From: Cohnella hashimotonis
GTDB taxonomy: Bacteria > Bacillota > Bacilli > Paenibacillales > Paenibacillaceae
NCBI RefSeq assembly: GCF_030014955.1
Contig: NZ_JAGRPV010000001.1
Span: forward strand, 7,961,501-8,025,500
Direction of reading: 5' to 3'
DNA: 64,000 nt
The position numbers and the translations under genes are program-made. Of the stretch, positions 17,717 through 25,989 are shown one piece after another (position 1 is the stretch's first letter; each line of letters opens with the position of its first letter). The notes under the pieces were generated by a model that was not told the DNA's origin, made no database searches, and saw only the letters and a program-made list of their open reading frames with translations.

Positions 17717-18541
17717 TTGGAAACGAAGACATCTACCCGAACGCTCCAATATGCGATCATCGCTTTATTCTCCATGACGGGAATCGCGCCGATCGCGCTG
17801 ATGCTGCTGTCCTCCTTGAAGTCGAATATCGAGATTATAAAAAATCCGCTGTCTTTGCCTACCGGCTTCGACCTGTCTTCGTACCGGGAGCTGTTCCGGC
17901 AACTGCCGTACGGACATTACTTCTTCAACAGCGTCCTGGTGACGGTCGTCTCCGTGCTCGCGATTCTGACGTTCGGCGCGCTTGCTTCCTATTATATGGC
18001 TCGCTATTCGTTCCGTTGGAATCAGTGGATGTACATGTACTTCCTGGCGGGGATGATGATCCCGATCAAGCTAGGGGTCGTGCCGCTGTTCATGCTGATG
18101 CGCAATCTTCATCTCATCAACACGCCTTGGTCGCTGATCCTGATCTACACGGCGGTGGGCATCCCGCTCGCGATCCTCATTCTGACCGGCTTCTTCCGCA
18201 CGATGCCTACCGAGATCGAGGAAGCGGCCCGTATCGACGGTTCCTCCGAACTCGGCATTTTGTTCCGGGTGCTCGTGCCGCTGATGAGACCGGCCCTCAG
18301 CACGGTGATGATCATCCAATTCATCAACATCTGGAACGACTTCTTCTTCCCGCTGCTGTTCGCCCAGGACGAATCGGCGAAGACGCTGCAGATCGGCATG
18401 ATGTCGCTATTCGGAGAATTCTCCACGGACTGGAGCGTCCTGTTCGCAGGCCTTACCGTTGCATCGTTGCCCATGATGATCTTGTTCCTGTTCGCTTCGA
18501 GACAATTCATGGAAGGGCTGACGGCAGGTGCGGTTAAATAA
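17717..18541 (+). CDS. Sugar ABC transporter permease (MalG/UgpE type)
   Basis: 274 residues from a TTG codon at 17717 with an upstream GGGG-containing site. Six predicted membrane helices are present. The EAA loop is EAARIDGSSELGILFRVLVPL (about 177-197), followed by MRPALSTVMIIQFINIWNDFFFPLLF, typical for the MalG side of CUT1 importers. The 3' end overlaps the kinase gene by 14 bp, so translation is coupled. Confidence 0.94.
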   Translation: METKTSTRTLQYAIIALFSMTGIAPIALMLLSSLKSNIEIIKNPLSLPTGFDLSSYRELFRQLPYGHYFFNSVLVTVVSVLAILTFGALASYYMARYSFRWNQWMYMYFLAGMMIPIKLGVVPLFMLMRNLHLINTPWSLILIYTAVGIPLAILILTGFFRTMPTEIEEAARIDGSSELGILFRVLVPLMRPALSTVMIIQFINIWNDFFFPLLFAQDESAKTLQIGMMSLFGEFSTDWSVLFAGLTVASLPMMILFLFASRQFMEGLTAGAVK

Positions 18542-19553
18542 GGTTTCCGGAAGAGGACTGTTCGTCGGCATCGACGGAGGCGGAAGCAAGACCGCGTGCC
18601 TGGTGGGCGATGCGGAAGGGCGCATCCTGGCATACGGAGAAGGCGAATCCGCCAACGTGAAGTCGCGGCCGCGGGATCAAGTCGAGGGGACGCTCCTCTC
18701 GCTGATCCGCGATACGCTAAACCGGGCGGGCGGCTCCCTCGTCAACGTATCCAGCGTCATTCTCGGGCTGGCCGGCGGGCACCGGCCGAGCGATAAGCAG
18801 CGGATGATCGGTTTCCTAAGGCCGCATCTGCCGCCGGAAGCCATGATTCGCGTATATAACGACGCCGAGACGGCGCTCGCCGCCGGGACTTGGGGGCAAG
18901 CCGGCATCGTATTGATCGCGGGCACCGGCTCGATCGCCCACGGATTCGTGCCGGAAAGAGAGTACGGCATCCGGGTCGGCGGCTGGGGGTATCTGCTCGG
19001 GGATGAAGGAAGCGGCTACGACATCGGGAGAAAAGCTTTGATGGCCGTCGTGCGTAATGCGGACGGCATCGCAGAGGCCCCGGAGCTAAGCGAAGCGGTA
19101 CTCGGACACCTGAAGATCGGCGACCCTCAGCAGTTGATCGATTTGTTCTATGAGGAAGCGAATGCGCGCAAGCGAATTGCCAAGCTCGCCGAGCTCGTCG
19201 TCGAGCTGGCCGCATCGGGCAACGCGCCGGCGAAGGGGATCGTGCGCGAGGCGATCCAGGATTTGCTGCGGCTGGCTGCCGCGGCGCGGAGCAAGGTCGC
19301 GGCCGGCATCGGGGATGAAGGGAGCGAGCTCCCGCTCATGCTGGCCGGCGGCTTGTTCGGCAACGCCTACTTCGCCGCTCAGTTCATGACGGCCATGGGA
19401 TCGGAGACATTTGGCGGTTCGGTTAGCGTGCTCAAGCATCCTCCGGTCATCGGCGCTTACGTCATCGGCCTGATCCGCTCGGGCATAGAAATCAACGAAT
19501 TGAAAATCCAATCCATATTGCGCAGTTGGGAAGAGACACAAAGGGAGATATGA
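18528..19553 (+). CDS. BadF/BadG/BcrA/BcrD-type N-acetylhexosamine kinase
   Basis: 341 residues from the GTG at 18528. This is an actin-like ATPase fold: phosphate-1 loop GIDGGGSKTACLVG near the N-terminus, connecting segment VILGLAGGHRPSD, phosphate-2 loop IVLIAGTGSIAHGF, the glycine-rich GGWGYLLGDEGSGYDIGRKA and the adenosine motif LMLAGGLFGN. The family includes GlcNAc kinases and MurK, which phosphorylates MurNAc and GlcNAc. Placed directly before murQ and fed by an ABC importer, it should make the 6-phosphate that MurQ needs. Which amino sugar it prefers cannot be read from sequence. Confidence 0.9.
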   Translation: MRLNKVSGRGLFVGIDGGGSKTACLVGDAEGRILAYGEGESANVKSRPRDQVEGTLLSLIRDTLNRAGGSLVNVSSVILGLAGGHRPSDKQRMIGFLRPHLPPEAMIRVYNDAETALAAGTWGQAGIVLIAGTGSIAHGFVPEREYGIRVGGWGYLLGDEGSGYDIGRKALMAVVRNADGIAEAPELSEAVLGHLKIGDPQQLIDLFYEEANARKRIAKLAELVVELAASGNAPAKGIVREAIQDLLRLAAAARSKVAAGIGDEGSELPLMLAGGLFGNAYFAAQFMTAMGSETFGGSVSVLKHPPVIGAYVIGLIRSGIEINELKIQSILRSWEETQREI

Positions 19554-19555
19554 GG

Positions 19556-20473
19556 ATGGGAGAAGCAGTGAAAAGTCCGATTACCGAACAATCCAATCAG
19601 AACAGCGCGATGCTCGACCAATTGTCCGTCGGAGAAATCGTGCGGTTGATGAATAAAGAAGATCACACCGTTGCCCAGAGCGTCCATCGGGAGCTTCCCT
19701 TCATCGAGCGGGCCATCGAAGCGATCCTGGAACGAATGCAGGGAGGGGGCAGGCTGTTCTATATCGGGGCCGGGACGAGCGGCAGGCTGGGGACGCTTGA
19801 CGCTTCCGAGTGTCCGCCGACATTCGGCGTCAACAGCGAATTGGTGAACGCGATCATCGCCGGCGGTCCCGAGGCGCTCGTTCAGGCGATCGAGAATGCC
19901 GAGGACGATGCGGAAGCGGGAAAAAGGGACATCGCGGAGAGGGTCACGGCCAAGGATGCGGTTGTCGGCTTGGCGACCAGCGGCACTACCCCCTACGTGC
20001 TGGGAGCGATCGAGGAAGCGAAGCGGATCGGCGCGGTGACGGCGGCGATCGCGTGCAACCAGGGAACGCCGCTCGGCGCGTTGGCGGATTATCCGATCGA
20101 GATCCTGGTCGGACCGGAGGTCATCTCCGGATCGACCCGTCTGAAGGCCGGCACGAGTCAGAAAATGGTGCTCAACATGATCTCGTCCGCGATCATGATC
20201 CGCTTGGGCAAAGTATACGGCAATCTGATGGTCAACGTGCAGGCGAGCAACGAGAAGCTGCGGCGGCGCGTCGTTCGCATCGTCATGGAGGCGACCGGCG
20301 CGGACGAAGCGACGGCCCGGCTCTACAGCGAACAAGCCGGAGGAGATGCCCGCATCGCCATTCTGATGCTGAAGTTCGGCCTGCCCAGAGAGGACGTCGA
20401 AGCAGCGCTCCAGCGGGCGAACGCGCATTTTCGGAGGGCGATGGATCTGTTGGAGGGCGTTCAGGGTAGGTAG
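19556..20473 (+). CDS. murQ: N-acetylmuramic acid 6-phosphate etherase
   Basis: 305 residues from the ATG at 19556, eight bases after GGGAG; an ATG at 19550 is too close to that site. MurQ cleaves the lactyl ether of MurNAc-6-phosphate to give GlcNAc-6-phosphate and D-lactate in cell-wall recycling. Visible family segments are TEQSNQNSAMLDQLSVGEIV at the start, the SIS loop GAGTSGRLGTLDASECPPTFG with the catalytic-site Glu, PEALVQAIENAEDDAEAG with the second Glu, LATSGTTPYVLGAI and the substrate-binding GSTRLKAGTSQKMVLNMIS. Length is normal for the family. It closes the operon and is followed by a strong terminator. Confidence 0.96.
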   Translation: MGEAVKSPITEQSNQNSAMLDQLSVGEIVRLMNKEDHTVAQSVHRELPFIERAIEAILERMQGGGRLFYIGAGTSGRLGTLDASECPPTFGVNSELVNAIIAGGPEALVQAIENAEDDAEAGKRDIAERVTAKDAVVGLATSGTTPYVLGAIEEAKRIGAVTAAIACNQGTPLGALADYPIEILVGPEVISGSTRLKAGTSQKMVLNMISSAIMIRLGKVYGNLMVNVQASNEKLRRRVVRIVMEATGADEATARLYSEQAGGDARIAILMLKFGLPREDVEAALQRANAHFRRAMDLLEGVQGR

Positions 20474-20522
20474 ACAAGGACCTCCAGGTTTATGCGGAGA
20501 TATGATAACTTGAATAAACGAA

Positions 20523-20565
20523 AATAACCCGTCCCGGCATGCGTCCGGGAAGCGGGTTATTTTTT
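20523..20565 (+). terminator. Rho-independent terminator after murQ
   Basis: AATAACCCG and CGGGTTATT arms with an inner CCCGG/CCGGG pair, ending in TTTTTT. Confidence 0.88.
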
Positions 20566-20719
20566 GATTCAATCGGAGGCACTCCTGCCGAAGAAATTGT
20601 TCAGGAATTCAGTGGTGGGTACCGGCTTTGAACATCGACTACACGGAAAGCATTCTTTAGACAGGTAAAAATTGTATACTGGGGACAGGAATCTAGTTTC
20701 ATAGACGGAGGAAACTTCA

Positions 20720-22204
20720 ATGGGCGCCTTTTTCAATAGAAGTTTAATAGAAGCGGATATCGCATCTTTGCAAAATGCGATGGAGGCCGGGACGTTAACG
20801 TCGGAGGCCTGCGTGCGCTGGTATCTGGAACGGATCGAGCGGTTTAATCCGAAGCTGAGAGCGGTGCTCGAGGTCAATCCGGACGCGATCGCGATCGCGG
20901 CGGCGCTCGACGCGGAACGGCGCGAATCCGGATCGCGTGGGCCGCTGCACGGCATCCCGATCCTGCTCAAGGACAATATCGATACGGGCGACCGCATGCA
21001 TACGAGTGCCGGGTCTATCGCGCTTGCCGAACACTTCGCGCCGGGGGATTCGGCCGTAGCGGCGCAACTGAGAGCAGCGGGTGCAGTGTTTCTCGGCAAG
21101 GCCAATATGACGGAGTGGGCGAACTTTATGTCAGGCACAATGTGGGCGGGCTACAGCTCGAGAGGGGGACTGACGCTTAATCCGTACAGTCCGGGCGAGT
21201 TTTTTGTAGGCGGCTCAAGCTCGGGCTCGGGCGCCGCGACGGCTGCCAATCTGTGCGCCGCCGCTATCGGCACGGAAACGTCGGGCTCGATCATTAGCCC
21301 TGCCTCGCAAAACAATCTCGTGGGCTTCAAGCCGACGATCGGACTCGTCAGCCGCACGGGAATCATCCCGATTACGCATAGCCAGGATTCGGCCGGTCCG
21401 ATGACCCGCACGGTCAGGGATGCAGCAATCTTGCTCGGCGCGATGACGGCGGTGGATCCGGCGGCTGCGGCGATGGGAGAGAGCGGGCGAGTGGCGTATT
21501 CGGACTACACGCCGTTTTTGGATGCGGACGGCTTGCGCGGGGCGCGGATCGGGATTGCCCGGTACTATTATCAAGGACTGGACGAGGCGCGGGCCGAGAT
21601 TATCGAGCGGGCGATCGAATTGTGCAAGACGCTCGGCGCGATCGTCATCGATCCGGTATCCTTGCCTTGCGAAGACGCGAAGTGGGATTGGAGCGTGATG
21701 CCTTTCGAATTCAAGAAGGGACTGAACGATTACCTCGCCAAAGCCGGCCCCGGCGCTTACGTCCGGTCGCTGGACGAACTCATCACCTATAATGAAGCGA
21801 ATCGCGACGCCGCGTTAAAATACGGGCAGGACACGCTCATCTGGTCGAATCGGACAAGCGGCTCGTTGAACGAGCCTGAATATGTGGAGAGCTTGCGCCT
21901 GAACCGCGAGCTGGCCCGGGATCAGGGTATCGACCATGCGATTCGCGAGCATCGGCTCGATGCGCTGCTGTTTCTCGGCAACGAGGAGGGGCTCGACCTG
22001 TCCGCGCGCGCGGGCTATCCGGCGCTCACGGTGCCTGGCGGGTACGCGGAGACGGGGGTTATTGCGGAAGGCGGCTATACGACCAAAGGGCCGCAGGGCA
22101 TCACATTCGTAGGAACCGCCTACAGCGAACCCGTGCTGCTCCGCTTGGCCTACGCCTACGAACAAGCGAGCAAATATCGTTTTGCGCCGCCAGACCCAGT
22201 CTAA
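20720..22204 (+). CDS. Amidase (amidase-signature family)
   Basis: 494 residues, ATG after GGAGGAAAC. The Ser-cisSer-Lys amidase signature is complete: Lys in GIPILLKDNIDTGD (about 83), the Gly/Ser-rich FFVGGSSSGSGAATAA (about 160), and the nucleophile region GTETSGSIISPASQNNLVGFKPT. It hydrolyses an amide, with the substrate unknown. Family members include GatA-like and broad amidases; an isolated gene of this length without gatB/gatC is not GatA. It is monocistronic as far as I can see and has no signal peptide. Confidence 0.92.
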   Translation: MGAFFNRSLIEADIASLQNAMEAGTLTSEACVRWYLERIERFNPKLRAVLEVNPDAIAIAAALDAERRESGSRGPLHGIPILLKDNIDTGDRMHTSAGSIALAEHFAPGDSAVAAQLRAAGAVFLGKANMTEWANFMSGTMWAGYSSRGGLTLNPYSPGEFFVGGSSSGSGAATAANLCAAAIGTETSGSIISPASQNNLVGFKPTIGLVSRTGIIPITHSQDSAGPMTRTVRDAAILLGAMTAVDPAAAAMGESGRVAYSDYTPFLDADGLRGARIGIARYYYQGLDEARAEIIERAIELCKTLGAIVIDPVSLPCEDAKWDWSVMPFEFKKGLNDYLAKAGPGAYVRSLDELITYNEANRDAALKYGQDTLIWSNRTSGSLNEPEYVESLRLNRELARDQGIDHAIREHRLDALLFLGNEEGLDLSARAGYPALTVPGGYAETGVIAEGGYTTKGPQGITFVGTAYSEPVLLRLAYAYEQASKYRFAPPDPV

Positions 22205-22285
22205 TTTCACAGTAAACATCTCAGTTGATCGGATAAGCCGGACAAGATAGAATCGGAGACAGCGAGCGAAACGGGGGAACGGTTC

Positions 22286-23410
22286 ATGAAGACGAACGAA
22301 AAGCTGCGGACCTGCGCGTTGTCCGAGATTGCGCACACGAAGGTGCATGGACGCACGACGGGGCGTCTCGATCCGCTGACGTTGTTCTGGACGGGGAGCG
22401 GCGTCGAGTGGAACGTGAAGGCGGGCGAGCTGTGGATCGAAGTCGAGGCGGACTACGATCGCAACGAACCCTGGATCAGCGTCATCGTGAACGGCGCCTG
22501 GGTGAGCAGGCAGATGGTCACGGCGGGCAGGCAGTGGCTGTGCGTGCTCAGAGTGATGAACGAAGATACCGTTAAAAACGTGCGGATCGTTAAGGACACG
22601 CAGGCGATGAGCGGCGACCCGGGCTGCCTGCTGCAGATCCGGTCGGTCCGGTGCGACGGCGACTTCTTGCCGGTGGCGGACAAGCCGCGCAAGATCGAGT
22701 TCGTCGGCGACAGCATTACGTCGGGGGAAGGCGCGATCGGCGCGACCTGCGAGCAGGACTGGATCCCGATGTGGTTCAGCGCCATCGACAACTATGCCGC
22801 GATGACGGCCGAAGCGCTGGACGCGGAGTACCGGATCTTGTCGCAGAGCGGCTGGGGCGTGGTGACGGGCTGGGACAACAATCCCCGCGCGAACCTGCCT
22901 GCCTATTACGAGCAGGTATGCGGATTGCTTGCGGGCGAGCAGAACGGCGAGCTGGGCGCGCGGGATGCGAACGACTTCGCCGCCTGGCAGCCGGATGTGG
23001 TGGTCGTCAACCTGGGGACCAACGATGACGGCGCGTTCCACTATCAGGAATGGCGGGACCCGCAGACGGGCGAGACGTACGAGCAGCGGCTAAATGCGGA
23101 CGGCACGATGAACGCAGACGACGTGGCGGTCTTCGAGCGGGCGGTGGCACAGTTTGTCGGCAAGCTGCGGCGCTGCAATCGGGATGCGCACATCGTATGG
23201 GCGTACGGCATGCTCGGCACGGCGATGCTGCCCGCGATCGAGAGGGCGGTCGGTGCGTATCGAGCGCAGTCGGGGGACGAGAAAGTGACGGTCGTTTCGC
23301 TGCCGGGGATGACGGAAGATACCGCCGGCGCGCGGAATCATCCCGGCAAGTCGGCGCATGCGCAGGCTGCCGCGGTGCTGGTCGGGGCGATCCGGCCACT
23401 GCTTGATTAA
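22286..23410 (+). CDS. SGNH/GDSL esterase, CE2-like
   Basis: 374 residues. An N-terminal beta-sandwich (about 1-125) of the kind seen in CE2 acetyl-xylan esterases contains GRTTGRLDPLTLFWTGSGVEW. The C-terminal SGNH hydrolase domain has block I FVGDSITSGEGA with the nucleophile Ser, a block with NLGTNDDGAF, and the catalytic-base region RNHPGKSAHAQAAA with His. CE2 enzymes remove acetyl groups from plant polysaccharides. No signal peptide is seen, so it may act on imported oligosaccharides. The gene lies 24 bp before the SRPBCC gene. Confidence 0.85.
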   Translation: MKTNEKLRTCALSEIAHTKVHGRTTGRLDPLTLFWTGSGVEWNVKAGELWIEVEADYDRNEPWISVIVNGAWVSRQMVTAGRQWLCVLRVMNEDTVKNVRIVKDTQAMSGDPGCLLQIRSVRCDGDFLPVADKPRKIEFVGDSITSGEGAIGATCEQDWIPMWFSAIDNYAAMTAEALDAEYRILSQSGWGVVTGWDNNPRANLPAYYEQVCGLLAGEQNGELGARDANDFAAWQPDVVVVNLGTNDDGAFHYQEWRDPQTGETYEQRLNADGTMNADDVAVFERAVAQFVGKLRRCNRDAHIVWAYGMLGTAMLPAIERAVGAYRAQSGDEKVTVVSLPGMTEDTAGARNHPGKSAHAQAAAVLVGAIRPLLD

Positions 23411-23431
23411 ATTCGAGAGGGGCATTCGATC

Positions 23432-23929
23432 ATGCTGGCAGTTATCCAATCGATCGAGAACGGCGATGCTTATGAGGCTCGGTTTGAGCGTATATTGGGA
23501 CACTCGGTCGCGTCCGTCTGGGCGATGCTGACCGAGAATGAGCAGCTTGCGAAATGGTTTCCCGAGCTGAGCGTGGACGACCTGCGCGTCGGCGGCGTTT
23601 TCAAGTTCGACATGGGCGGCGGCAATGCGGAGACGATGGAGATTCTCGCGCTCGAGCCGCTCGCGGTGCTCGCGTATACGTGGGCGGAGGATCGCGTCCG
23701 CTTCGAGCTCGCCGAGACGCCGGAGGGCTGCCGGCTGACGCTGATCGAGCGCATCGCGCGGATCACCGATCACACGCCGCGGGACCTTGCGGGCTGGCAT
23801 GTGTGCCTCGACGTCATCGCCGCACTGCTGGACGGCAGGACGGTGGAGTCGCGCAAGGCGTTGTGGGAGAAGGAATACGAAGCGTATAAGGGATTGATCG
23901 AGCGGGTGCGTGCGGGGGCGGGCGACTAA
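23432..23929 (+). CDS. SRPBCC (AHSA1-like) domain protein
   Basis: 165 residues after a GAGAGGGG site. A single START/Bet v 1-like domain of the AHSA1 group is visible: VASVWAMLTENEQLAKWFPEL, LAYTWAEDRVRFELAE, GCRLTLIERIARI and the C-terminal helix GWHVCLDVIAALLDG. These proteins bind small hydrophobic ligands in the cytosol; this one has no assigned ligand. It probably forms a short operon with the esterase gene upstream. About 200 bp with no features separate it from the next terminator. Confidence 0.85.
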   Translation: MLAVIQSIENGDAYEARFERILGHSVASVWAMLTENEQLAKWFPELSVDDLRVGGVFKFDMGGGNAETMEILALEPLAVLAYTWAEDRVRFELAETPEGCRLTLIERIARITDHTPRDLAGWHVCLDVIAALLDGRTVESRKALWEKEYEAYKGLIERVRAGAGD

Positions 23930-24126
23930 GCCCGAAGCCGTCGCTGGAAGCGAAGGCCGTCTCCCGGTTCCGCGACAGGGGTCTCTAGGCGTGCTGCTGG
24001 CTGCCGCCCTGCCCGTACGATGACGAAGCGGTCGACTTCGCGCTGTCTTGCGGTTCATCGTGATGGTCTGCAACGCACTGAGGCCGGCTATGCGGCGGAA
24101 GATACGACAAGCTTGAGCAAATAATG

Positions 24127-24156
24127 AATGGCGGCCGCGAGGCCGCCATTTGTTTT
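24127..24156. terminator. Bidirectional terminator
   Basis: Perfect 10-bp stem AATGGCGGCC and GGCCGCCATT around GCGA, followed by TGTTTT on the plus strand. It lies between the convergent SRPBCC and NAD(P)-binding genes. Confidence 0.78.
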
Positions 24157-24185
24157 GACCGATAGACCCGATAAATCGCTCGGGG

Positions 24186-25049
24186 TCACTTCGCAGCGTC
24201 GATCGACGCCTTCAGGACATCGCGCACGGAAAGCGGCGAGCGGCCTAGCAGTTGGCCCAGCGTCGGATCGATGTCCGCGAATTCGCCTTCCCGGCTGGCA
24301 CGGAAGATGCCGAGCAGCATATGGGCTTGCGCTTCGGGAACGCCGTGTGAAATGAGCGTGTCTCGATACGCATCGTCGGATACGACCACGCGCCGAACGG
24401 GACGGCCGGTCAGTTCCGAAGCGATCGCAGCAATGCCGGCGAGGTCGATCGCCTCGGTCGCGGTAAGGCCTGGCGACAGACCGTCAAGACGCTGCTCGGC
24501 CAAGGCGATGGCGGCTGCCTCGGCGAGATCGGGGTGCGCGGTCCAGGAGACCGGGCCGTCTTCGGGGGCGGCCAGTTCACCGGTCGAGAGGGCATTGCCG
24601 AGCAGCATCAGCGCCGATGCGGTGTAGAAGCCGTTGCGCAGCGATGTGTAGGCGACACCGGATGTCTGAAGCGCCTCTTCGGTAGCGGCATGATCGATCA
24701 TTGGCGCAAAATGCGAGGACGGGGACGAGCCCATATGGCTCGTATAAAGAATTCGGCTCGCGCCGGCCTTCTTGGCCGCGTCGATCGCCGTACGATGAAG
24801 CTGAACGCTAGCTTCGCCGAAGCGATCCGAGGAGACGATCAGCACTTGGGTCGCGCCTTCAAAGGCGTAGGCGAGACTGTCGGCGTCGTTGAAGTCCCCC
24901 TTTCGGACGCGTACGCCCTTCGCTTGAAGATGCTGCGCCTTCTGCGGATCGCGCACGCTGACGCCGAGCTGCTCAGCCGGGATATGCGCCAGAAGTCTTT
25001 CCACCGTCATGCTTCCGAGTTTACCGGTTGCTCCCGTTACGATAATCAT
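24186..25049 (-). CDS. NmrA/QorB-like NAD(P)-binding oxidoreductase
   Basis: 287 residues, an atypical short-chain dehydrogenase fold. The dinucleotide loop is IIVTGATGKLGSMTVERLL at the very N-terminus. Next come SVRDPQKAQHLQAKGVRVRKGDFND and the segment ASRILYTSHMGSSPSSHFAP, as in quinone oxidoreductase 2 (QorB) and related NmrA-like proteins. The C-terminal half is variable and ends DVLKASIDAAK. It is divergent from a TetR-family gene with a palindrome between them, the usual arrangement for a redox- or drug-inducible reductase and its repressor. Confidence 0.9.
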   Translation of the reverse strand: MIIVTGATGKLGSMTVERLLAHIPAEQLGVSVRDPQKAQHLQAKGVRVRKGDFNDADSLAYAFEGATQVLIVSSDRFGEASVQLHRTAIDAAKKAGASRILYTSHMGSSPSSHFAPMIDHAATEEALQTSGVAYTSLRNGFYTASALMLLGNALSTGELAAPEDGPVSWTAHPDLAEAAAIALAEQRLDGLSPGLTATEAIDLAGIAAIASELTGRPVRRVVVSDDAYRDTLISHGVPEAQAHMLLGIFRASREGEFADIDPTLGQLLGRSPLSVRDVLKASIDAAK

Positions 25050-25080
25050 GTTGAATCACCTTTCTTTATCGATATGCTAG

Positions 25081-25090
25081 ACTGTACAGT
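25081..25090. promoter_or_regulatory. Candidate TetR operator in divergent region
   Basis: Perfect 10-bp palindrome ACTGTACAGT, 31 bp upstream of the oxidoreductase start and 115 bp upstream of the TetR gene. Confidence 0.35.
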
Positions 25091-25204
25091 GTTAAGGTAA
25101 ACGGAACGCGGCACCCGAACAACCAGCATTCGGCGGATTACGTTGCGTAGCCGACACGGCGGTCGATATGTCGGTTTGAAACGCCGGAAGGGACGAGATC
25201 AAAT

Positions 25205-25789
25205 ATGCCAGTTAACCTGGACGATCCCCGCGTGAAGCGGACGCGTCAGCTGATGCTGCAATCCTTCATGGATCTGGTCGAGCAGAAGAAAAATATTTAC
25301 TCCATATCGGTACGAGACATTGCGGCCCACGCGACGGTCAATCGGGCCACATTTTATGCGCACTTCGAAGATAAATACGCATTTCTGACATGCTGGATGA
25401 GCGACAAGTTTCGCAAGGTTGCGGAGATGCGCCTGCCCGCTTATGCGCTGACGGGAATGGACGACTTGCAGACGTTGATTCATGTCACGTTTGAATTCAT
25501 GGCCCGACTGCGTCAATATACATCGCCTGGCGACGTCCAATTCGAACCGATGTTCGAGATCGCGATTCAAAAGGAAATCGAAAGTTTGCTGCTTCGATGG
25601 CTGTGCGAAAGAGAGGGCTCGCAGGCACCTGTCGCGGAGGGGATGATCAAGACGACAGCGGAAGTGATTAGCTGGGGGATATTCGGATCGGCCATGCAGT
25701 GGAGCCGCCACCCCGAACAACGTACGTCCGAGGCGATGACGCGGGACGTGCTGGCCGTGGCTACGGCGGTATTGGCGCCAATAAGCTGA
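25205..25789 (+). CDS. TetR/AcrR-family transcriptional regulator
   Basis: 194 residues. The N-terminal helix-turn-helix (about 10-60) reads SISVRDIAAHATVNRATFYAHFEDKYAFL, the TetR signature. The C-terminal ligand domain is helical and typical of the TetR_C_33-like group (ALTGMDDLQTLIHVTFEFMA). It is divergent from the NmrA/QorB-like gene and is its likely repressor. The next gene downstream on the same strand, the beta-CASP protein, has a different palindrome upstream. Confidence 0.92.
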   Translation: MPVNLDDPRVKRTRQLMLQSFMDLVEQKKNIYSISVRDIAAHATVNRATFYAHFEDKYAFLTCWMSDKFRKVAEMRLPAYALTGMDDLQTLIHVTFEFMARLRQYTSPGDVQFEPMFEIAIQKEIESLLLRWLCEREGSQAPVAEGMIKTTAEVISWGIFGSAMQWSRHPEQRTSEAMTRDVLAVATAVLAPIS

Positions 25790-25950
25790 CTCAGCGCGTA
25801 GACGCTGTCGCGCCCCCAGGCCGGAGCGTCTTGTCGGCCGCGAAGACGGACGTCGGCGGAACTGAGTTGGCCGACGTAGTATAATGATTGAGGTAAATTA
25901 AAAGCCGCTGCTGAGTGAGCAAAGCGGGCTTCTTAAGTGTCGGACTTTTT

Positions 25951-25964
25951 ACTGACCGGTTAGT
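25951..25964. promoter_or_regulatory. TetR-type operator-like palindrome upstream of the beta-CASP gene
   Basis: ACTGACCGGTTAGT is a near-perfect palindrome of the form bound by many AcrR/TetR-type repressors. It lies 26 bp before the TTG start of the beta-CASP protein, whose ribosome binding site is GCAGGAGGCG. Confidence 0.4.
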
Positions 25965-25989
25965 ATGAACGTTGCAGGAGGCGTAAACA

